Assembly: GCA_910579215.1 (NCBI GenBank)
Contig: CAJTTN010000001.1
Span: 124,001 to 188,000, forward strand
Direction: 5' to 3'
Source of the DNA: an uncultured Anaeroplasmataceae bacterium
Lineage (GTDB): Bacteria > Bacillota_I > Bacilli_A > Acholeplasmatales > Anaeroplasmataceae
Length of the DNA stretch: 64,000 bases
The notes under the pieces were generated by a model. It was not told the DNA's origin and did no database searches. It saw nothing but the letters and a program-made list of their open reading frames with translations. This document shows positions 58,904-64,000 of this stretch, one piece after another (positions within the stretch are counted from its first letter, which is position 1; every line of letters starts with the position of its first letter). The position numbers and the translations under genes are program-made.

Positions 58904-59521
58904 TTATACATCTATTTTTTCAAAATCAGAAGCAGGATGCTTGCAAAGTGGACATATATAATCCTCAGGTAATTCTTCATCTTCATATGTATATCCACAG
59001 ATTGTGCATCTCCATACCGTTTTCTTGTTTGTAGTAGGATTACTGAAGCTTGGCTTAATATTACTTTGATAAAATGCGTAGGTGGCTGAAGCATCGTCAT
59101 TAAGTATCTCCATATCTTCTATAATAGCAATAAACATGGTATGACTTCCTAAATCCAAAGTTTGTTCTACTTTAGCACTAATATAAGCATTTGCTCCATG
59201 AGTGATATAATAAAGTCCATTTGTGCTACGTCTACACGCAGAAAAATTAGCAAATTTATCTACTTCTTTACCACTTTGAAACCCAAAATGCTGATACAGA
59301 TCAAAGGTTGCTTTCTCACTTAAAATAGAAACATTAAATTTTCCACTTTTTTTTATCATAGTTTCTGTATAATTTTCTTTATTAATTGTAATACTAATGC
59401 GATTAGGTGAACTTGTTACCTGACTTGCCGTATTGATAATACATCCATTATCTTTCCCATCAAATGAGGAAGTCAGGACAAAGAGTCCATAGCTCAATTT
59501 ATATAATGCCTTATTATTCAT
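58904..59521 (-). CDS. hrb: High-molecular-weight rubredoxin (flavin reductase-rubredoxin fusion)
   Basis: The 205-residue protein joins an FMN-binding flavin-reductase domain (1-165) to a C-terminal rubredoxin (WRCTICGYTYEDEELPEDYICPLCKHPASDFEK; four Cys ligands). This architecture matches Hrb, which passes electrons from NADH to flavodiiron proteins for O2 or NO detoxification in anaerobes. AAGGAGAA precedes ATG. The neighbour is an MBL protein but not a flavodiiron protein, as it lacks the flavodoxin domain. Confidence 0.88.
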   Translation of the reverse strand: MNNKALYKLSYGLFVLTSSFDGKDNGCIINTASQVTSSPNRISITINKENYTETMIKKSGKFNVSILSEKATFDLYQHFGFQSGKEVDKFANFSACRRSTNGLYYITHGANAYISAKVEQTLDLGSHTMFIAIIEDMEILNDDASATYAFYQSNIKPSFSNPTTNKKTVWRCTICGYTYEDEELPEDYICPLCKHPASDFEKIDV

Positions 59522-59637
59522 ATTTTCTCCTTCTTTTCTTAAAAAATTTTTTTATAAATCATAGTAAATTATATTTCAGCTTGGCAATGAGTTCAAGATA
59601 TTTCTTTCTTTTTTCTATTAATACCTATTTAACTTTA

Positions 59638-59666
59638 TTGACATTTGTTAAGATATTATGTAGTAT
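59638..59666 (+). promoter_or_regulatory. Promoter of the DUF5714 gene
   Basis: TTGACA (59638-59643), 17-bp spacer, TAGTAT (59661-59666). An imperfect palindrome TAACATAATTGTTA lies near 59703-59716 downstream. Confidence 0.6.
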
Positions 59667-59741
59667 AAAGTATGGTAAACAGTTTAACACTTATACATTT
59701 TAGTAACATAATTGTTAGAAAAAGTAAAAGAAGTTGAAAAA

Positions 59742-60305
59742 ATGAAGTATACATTAGAAGAAAAATTTAATTTTATTCATGAATGCATTATAAAAGAAAA
59801 TAGTACAAATCCTATAGAAATAGTAAAAAATATCATGCATAAGGAATTTATTAATATGCATGGACCAGAGCATCATTTTCTTGATGGTGCATCATTTTTA
59901 GTAGCATATAGAAATTGTAATGGTAAGATTGATTTAAATAATGCGCTTGCACAACTAAAAGAAAGAGCAATTAAAATGCCTGGAGCGATGTGTGGATACT
60001 GGGGAATATGTGGATCTACCGCTTCAATAGGAGCGGCATTATCCATAATCCATCAAACTGGTCCACTTTCAGATAATGATTTTTACAAGGAACATATGGA
60101 ATATACATCAAGTGTAATAGATATGATGAGTAAAATTGGAGGACCTAGATGCTGTAAAAGAAATGCATTTCTATCTTTATCTAAAGCAGCAAATTTTGTT
60201 GAAAGAAAATATAATATAAATATGAAGCTTGAAAACACACTTTGTGAGTTTTCCAGTTGGAATAAACAATGTATAAAAGAAAAATGTCCATATTTCAAAT
60301 CTTAA
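59742..60305 (+). CDS. DUF5714 family protein
   Basis: The 187-residue product has the family's GAMCGYWGICGSTASIGAALSII segment near residue 85, GGPRCCKRNAFLSL near 140 and a Cys-rich tail (CEFSSWNKQCIKEKCPYF). Conserved cysteines suggest metal or cluster binding. ATG 59742 is favoured; TTG 59712 would add 10 residues. No strong ribosome site is seen. Function unknown. Confidence 0.75.
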   Translation: MKYTLEEKFNFIHECIIKENSTNPIEIVKNIMHKEFINMHGPEHHFLDGASFLVAYRNCNGKIDLNNALAQLKERAIKMPGAMCGYWGICGSTASIGAALSIIHQTGPLSDNDFYKEHMEYTSSVIDMMSKIGGPRCCKRNAFLSLSKAANFVERKYNINMKLENTLCEFSSWNKQCIKEKCPYFKS

Positions 60306-60468
60306 TATGTTCAGCATTATATAAATTATTAAAATTATATAGATTTAATAGAGTGATAACCTGTAATCATATATAAAAACATTAATTCTAAATTTAATTA
60401 TTTTTTGTTTTAAATACTTCCTGTGAACAACTGCAAATACTTTATAAAATTTTTCATTACTTATAATT
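60306..60468. other. Short AT-rich spacer
   Basis: Between DUF5714 and the convergent zinc-ribbon gene; nothing recognisable beyond A/T-rich sequence. Confidence 0.4.
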
Positions 60469-60894
60469 TTAATATAATTGCTTTATTTTTTTCATATCTT
60501 TATTTTTGATTTCAATAAAACAATCTAAAAATTGATTTGTTTTGTAATCATTTGAAAAATAATTATACTTCATAATAATTTCAAATTCAACATTAAAATT
60601 TTTCAAAAAGAATTTTTCCTCTGGATATTTTTTTGTTAATAATGGCTTTCTCCCATCAACATTACTATCATAAATAACAATTTTTTTGCCACAATTTTTA
60701 CAAACCGCTTTTATTACAATTTGCTTCTTCTTTTTGATTAAATAAGGAGCTAATATACCTTTTGTCCTTTTACCAGTATGAAAAATACTAAAAGATTTAT
60801 AACCACAATCGCATATAAGATGTCCTGAAAATGAAGCATTGCTATGTTCTTCTATAATTTTTATATTATCAATAATTCTTAATTTTTTACTCAT
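60469..60894 (-). CDS. Small zinc-ribbon protein, unknown
   Basis: The 141-residue product has paired cysteines CDCGYKSF near residue 29 and CKNCGKKIVIYD near residue 65, typical of a zinc ribbon, in a Lys-rich body. No family is recognised and the AT-rich codon use resembles neighbouring accessory genes. Composition and lack of conserved neighbours suggest horizontal origin. No strong RBS. Confidence 0.6.
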   Translation of the reverse strand: MSKKLRIIDNIKIIEEHSNASFSGHLICDCGYKSFSIFHTGKRTKGILAPYLIKKKKQIVIKAVCKNCGKKIVIYDSNVDGRKPLLTKKYPEEKFFLKNFNVEFEIIMKYNYFSNDYKTNQFLDCFIEIKNKDMKKIKQLY

Positions 60895-61255
60895 CCTAAT
60901 ACTCCTATTTTTACTATTTACTTTCTTCTTTTAAAAAAGATTACTTTAATTAAAGTTTATTGTGCAATGTTTATAATCAAAAATAAAGATATGTTTATTT
61001 AATATTATACAATAAGATCATAAACTTGTCATCCTTAATCGAAAATACTATATTAAGAATTTATATGTAACATTAAAAAAGACTTTGATTCAATGTATCA
61101 AAATCATAGGTAATCTTATATTTTGAACTCTTTTTCGCCTTCAAGTCCTATTTTTAATCCAAAATTCTCTGCCCTATCCTCTATCTCCTATTCTTATTTA
61201 GTATTTTTACGGTTTACCGACTTTTTACGAAATGACATATTTTTGAATATAAGAA
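60895..61255. other. 360-bp spacer without a gene
   Basis: AT-rich; a weak inverted repeat TTTGAT/ATCAAA lies near 61084-61102. No promoter, RNA or gene fragment can be supported. Confidence 0.4.
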
Positions 61256-61256
61256 A

Positions 61257-61284
61257 AGCACCTGCTCAAATTTGAACAAGTGCT
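61257..61284 (-). terminator. Terminator of the AAA_14 ATPase gene
   Basis: A 14-bp arm AGCACTTGTTCAAA pairs with TTTGAGCAGGTGCT (two G-U pairs), T run after on the minus strand. Confidence 0.8.
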
Positions 61285-61303
61285 AAATATAAATTTATTT
61301 TGT

Positions 61304-62593
61304 TTAATCTTTTAGAGCAGTTATTGGTACAATATAAATTCCTTCACTATTTTGATATGCCATATTTCCTACTCCGTAAATGACACACTTAATTAAAGGT
61401 GCTTTACCTCCATTACGTACGATATCATCACAAACTTTAATTAGATTTTTTGCTCCTTCTTCGGCTTTACTTAAACCTAGTTTTATTTCAAATGCACACC
61501 AATTACCATCTTCTAATTCGATAACTGCATCGATTTCATTTCCTTTATAATCTTGATAATGGAATAGTTCACCACCCATTGATTGAGCATAAATAAATAA
61601 ATCTCTTTCAACCAAGCCTTCAAACATAAAACCCATTGTATTTAGATCATTCATCATTTTTTTAGGCGTAAGTTTTAACATAGCACATGCCATTGCAGGG
61701 TCTGAGAAATGTCTTTTTTCCATTTGCTTCACTCTTAGAGATGATCTAATGTTTGAAGAAAACGATTCTTGATTATTAAATAAAAACATTCTATTAAAAG
61801 CATTTAAATATTTTACCAACGTATTCTTACTAATGGATTCTGCATCGTTTTCGATAATATCATTTAATATACTTTGATTAGACACCGTTGTAGATTCATT
61901 TCTTGCTAGTGATTTCAATATCAACTTTGCTTTTTGCTCATTGTAATCTACATCTTTATCAAGTTTTCTCAAATCGCTTTTAATTACATTTTCCATATAA
62001 CCATTAGAAAGTTCGCAACATTCCGATTCTTCAACATCAATATTTCCAGGCCATCCGCCTCTTGCAATTAAATAGGCTAATTTCTCAAGAGATGTTTCAG
62101 TCAATATTTTAGATTGAAATTTTTGCTCACATAAATCTTTAAGTGATATATCACCACTTGAATCACCCGATTCATATAAAGACATTGTATTCATTCTTAT
62201 ACTTTTGATTCTTCCTGTACCACTATGGAGTATTCCTTTTTTTGGAGGAGTTGATGAACCAGTTAAAATAATTTGACCTTTTTCAACATTTCTATCCACA
62301 TACGCTCTTGTGGCATCCCATAGACCAGGAACTTCCTGCCATTCATCAATCAATCGAGGTGTTTTACCCTCTAATACTGTATAAGGTTCCATTTCAGCAA
62401 ATAAACGATTAGAAAAGTTACCTCTTGGATCACCTACCAAAAATTCACTATTAGCATGATATGAAGATGTCCATGTCTTCCCACACCATTTAGGACCTTC
62501 TATACAAATAGCTCCAAAAATTTTAAGATATCTTTCTACTAATGAATCAACTATTCTTTTTTTATATTTTGCTTTATTTGCCAACTTATCCAT
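61304..62593 (-). CDS. ATPase with AAA_14 and DUF4143 domains
   Basis: The 429-residue protein has Walker A GPKWCGKT near residue 35 (AAA_14), LIDEWQEVPGLWD (Walker B-like) near 82, ILTGSS (sensor 1) near 111, and a C-terminal DUF4143 region with FEGLVERDLFIYAQ and a nuclease-like D...EIK motif (NEIDAVIELEDGNWCAFEIKLG, near 350-372). Such ATPases are common in anaerobes and are often mobile; function is unknown, maybe defence or regulation. It begins 44 bp from an IS21 end. Confidence 0.85.
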   Translation of the reverse strand: MDKLANKAKYKKRIVDSLVERYLKIFGAICIEGPKWCGKTWTSSYHANSEFLVGDPRGNFSNRLFAEMEPYTVLEGKTPRLIDEWQEVPGLWDATRAYVDRNVEKGQIILTGSSTPPKKGILHSGTGRIKSIRMNTMSLYESGDSSGDISLKDLCEQKFQSKILTETSLEKLAYLIARGGWPGNIDVEESECCELSNGYMENVIKSDLRKLDKDVDYNEQKAKLILKSLARNESTTVSNQSILNDIIENDAESISKNTLVKYLNAFNRMFLFNNQESFSSNIRSSLRVKQMEKRHFSDPAMACAMLKLTPKKMMNDLNTMGFMFEGLVERDLFIYAQSMGGELFHYQDYKGNEIDAVIELEDGNWCAFEIKLGLSKAEEGAKNLIKVCDDIVRNGGKAPLIKCVIYGVGNMAYQNSEGIYIVPITALKD

Positions 62594-62637
62594 TTTAAAG
62601 TCTCCTTATAGTTTAATTTGTAATCATTTTACCAAAG

Positions 62638-62717
62638 TGACCTATATTTGCCAACTAAAATGACTGATATTTTATAACCTAATTGACCGATATTTTTATA
62701 AAAAACTGACCAATATT
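62638..62717 (-). repeat. IS21-type element end: four iterons with 23-bp period
   Basis: TGACCTATATT (62638), TGACTGATATT (62661), TGACCGATATT (62684) and TGACCAATATT (62707) begin exactly 23 bp apart, each followed by 12 non-conserved bases. IS21-family ends have tandem transposase-binding repeats like this. They lie on the istB stop side. Confidence 0.75.
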
Positions 62718-62902
62718 ACAAAAAAATATTTAGAACCCGTTTGAACTCCAATTTTTGCGTTTAAAACCCCAGATCGATGTCCCCTATAAAAGGTGTAGAA
62801 ATTTGTTTCGTCTCATTATTTTCATTTAAACAAGATAATAGCTTCATCGCTTGGTTCAAAAGAAAGCCGATCTGCTTGAGCCAACTGATGAAACTACAAT
62901 CT

Positions 62903-63442
62903 TTATGCTAGTGAAATTATTTGTGTATCTAGCATAAATCTTTTTTGTAATGTTTCCATCAGATGTGAATCAACCTTCATCTCTTTCCATGATGATAATG
63001 GTCTATTAGTAACAATAATGATACTTCTTGTTTCTTGTAAGAACATCATTATTTTATACATTAATATGAGTTCTTCTTCTGTAGGCGCAATATAGAACAC
63101 ATCATCAATAATAACTAAATCAGCATTAAGAATATTATTCCATACTTTCTTCTTTATTTTCGATTCAACTAATAAATCATCAAGGGTTATGTATATCACT
63201 TTAGCACCTTTTTCTAACGCATTCATACCAAGTGTTGATGCAAGTGATGTCTTACCAGTTGAACAATCACCAACAATGAATATGTTTTGTCTTTTTAATG
63301 TAAAGTCAAATTCTTTGAGTTTAGATAATTGCCATTTAAGACCATCTGTAATTCTAGTTTCATCAACTGTAAGTTTTTTAGTCTTGAGGAACCCATTTAT
63401 TTGGACAAAATATGTTATAATAAGTGGGGGTAAGTTCAGTTT
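62903..63442 (-). pseudogene. istB: IstB-like ATPase remnant of an IS21-family element
   Basis: The open frame (180 codons) encodes an IstB-type AAA+ helper: Walker A GDCSTGKTS near 63277-63250, KVIYITLDDLL, Walker B LVIIDDV, TNRPLSSW (sensor 1 region) and a C-terminal arginine-containing helix. From the stop at 63445-63443 there is no ATG, GTG or TTG until 63226, which lies inside the nucleotide domain, so the 5' end is missing. GDCSTGKT departs from the usual GxGxGKT. istA is not found downstream or upstream in the window. Confidence 0.7.
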
Positions 63443-63534
63443 TTAATGGCAAGAGTTATCTAAATTGATACAATTTCCACACCCTTGCCTTTTTCCGTGT
63501 TTCCTTTCACACCCCTATGTTTTGACTAGTGCAA
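63443..63534. other. Spacer between the IS remnant and the last gene
   Basis: Short, with repeated CACACCC at two places. It may contain the torn end of the IS element; no gene seen. Confidence 0.3.
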
Positions 63535-64000
63535 TTAATTATTTTCACTTTTTTGATACCTCATCAAATATTTTTCTAATAAATCATTATCAAAAGAAAT
63601 AGAATCTTGTTTCATTATTTTTTCTTTATTTTTTTTCCAATGATATCTTTCAGAATAATCAATTACTTGCATTAAATTGTCACACATATCAATAATAGTT
63701 TCTATATCAGTTTTAACTTCCTCTATCGTTCTTTTTACGATATCAAATGATGCATTAACTTGAACACTCATATTACCTTTTTGAACTTCTTTCAATTTTG
63801 TTTCGTTAATTGCTAAATTTAAATATATAGTACTATTGGTCAATAACTTTTCATACTCATAATATTTACTTTTTAATTCTTGTAATTTCTTAAATAAATT
63901 TTGTTTTTTACAAAATGTAACATAATTAATATTACAAATAGTTCTTAGTGATGACAACATAATAAATTTATGGTTTTCAATAATATTTTCAACAACTTGT
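63535..64000 (-). CDS. Partial hypothetical protein, coiled-coil rich
   Basis: The frame stays open to the window end (about 155 codons visible). In-frame codons upstream of ATG 63960 (reading QVVENIIENHKFI) continue without a stop and no ribosome site precedes that ATG, so the real start lies beyond the window. The visible protein is helical (LQELKSKYYEYEKLL, VKRTIEEVKTDIETIIDMCDNLM). No family recognised. Confidence 0.6.
   Translation of the reverse strand, partial: QVVENIIENHKFIMLSSLRTICNINYVTFCKKQNLFKKLQELKSKYYEYEKLLTNSTIYLNLAINETKLKEVQKGNMSVQVNASFDIVKRTIEEVKTDIETIIDMCDNLMQVIDYSERYHWKKNKEKIMKQDSISFDNDLLEKYLMRYQKSENN

Noticed and set aside
58912..59703. Alternative frames at 58912-59100 and 59464-59703
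   Set aside because: One shadows the Hrb gene in another frame; the other runs over the Hrb start and the DUF5714 promoter region.

Overview
The window is from a low-GC, spore-forming Firmicute. TGA is used as a stop codon (for example thiT and deoB), which argues against a mycoplasma-type code. Gene order and content (ribF-rpsO-pnp, xerD-deoB, rimP-nusA-ylxR-ylxQ-infB-rbfA, infC-rpmI-rplT, spoIIA/spoVA genes, spoIVA, CarD, high-molecular-weight rubredoxin) suit an anaerobic gut member of the Bacilli/Erysipelotrichia side of the phylum. This is inference from gene content; no 16S gene is present.

Layout. 1-11.7 kb: translation and RNA metabolism (ribF, rpsO, pnp, RNase P RNA, lepA), a membrane metallophosphoesterase, a self-regulated PadR/DUF1700/DUF4097 envelope module, a HIT protein and a TPP-riboswitch-controlled thiamine importer. 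11.8-18.1 kb: one 2103-codon lipoprotein with 12 InlB-type repeats and a family 1 pectate lyase domain, behind a promoter overlapped by a catabolite-repression-like operator. 18.1-24.2 kb: mscL, then an amidohydrolase-hemW-xerD-deoB-alcohol dehydrogenase operon. 24.3-28.6 kb: two AT-rich gaps around a winged-helix protein of unknown role and a uridine-kinase-like nucleoside kinase. 28.6-36 kb: spoIVA, a peptidase/flavin reductase/CPBP operon, and a compact spoIIAA-spoIIAB-spoVAC-spoVAD-spoVAE cluster with no sigF. 36-43.5 kb: FAD oxidoreductase, CarD, hydrolase, a MacB-like ABC transporter with a secreted partner, and infC-rpmI-rplT with a leader. 43.6-46.4 kb: a four-gene operon coding for a secreted protein with a possible aerolysin/ETX-like segment, an anchored protein and a two-gene ABC exporter. 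46.5-56.6 kb: mrp, a coat-like peptide, the nusA-infB operon, a macrodomain protein, and a polar amino acid ABC transporter under a T-box. 56.7-64 kb: accessory end with a broken PP-loop/ferredoxin gene, a DUF3795-metallo-beta-lactamase fusion, Hrb, DUF5714, an AAA_14/DUF4143 ATPase, and an IS21-type remnant with four iterons at an exact 23-bp period.

Several genes share regulatory logic visible in the DNA: sporulation-type promoters (sigma-E-like before spoIVA, sigma-K-like before a Tyr/Pro-rich peptide), leader RNAs (TPP, T-box, infC leader) and palindromic operators (PadR, cre-like). The best candidate for an undescribed system is the four-gene secreted-protein/ABC operon at 43602-46401; the best structural curiosity is the lyase, whose repeat array contains three consecutive 450-bp units of identical length.
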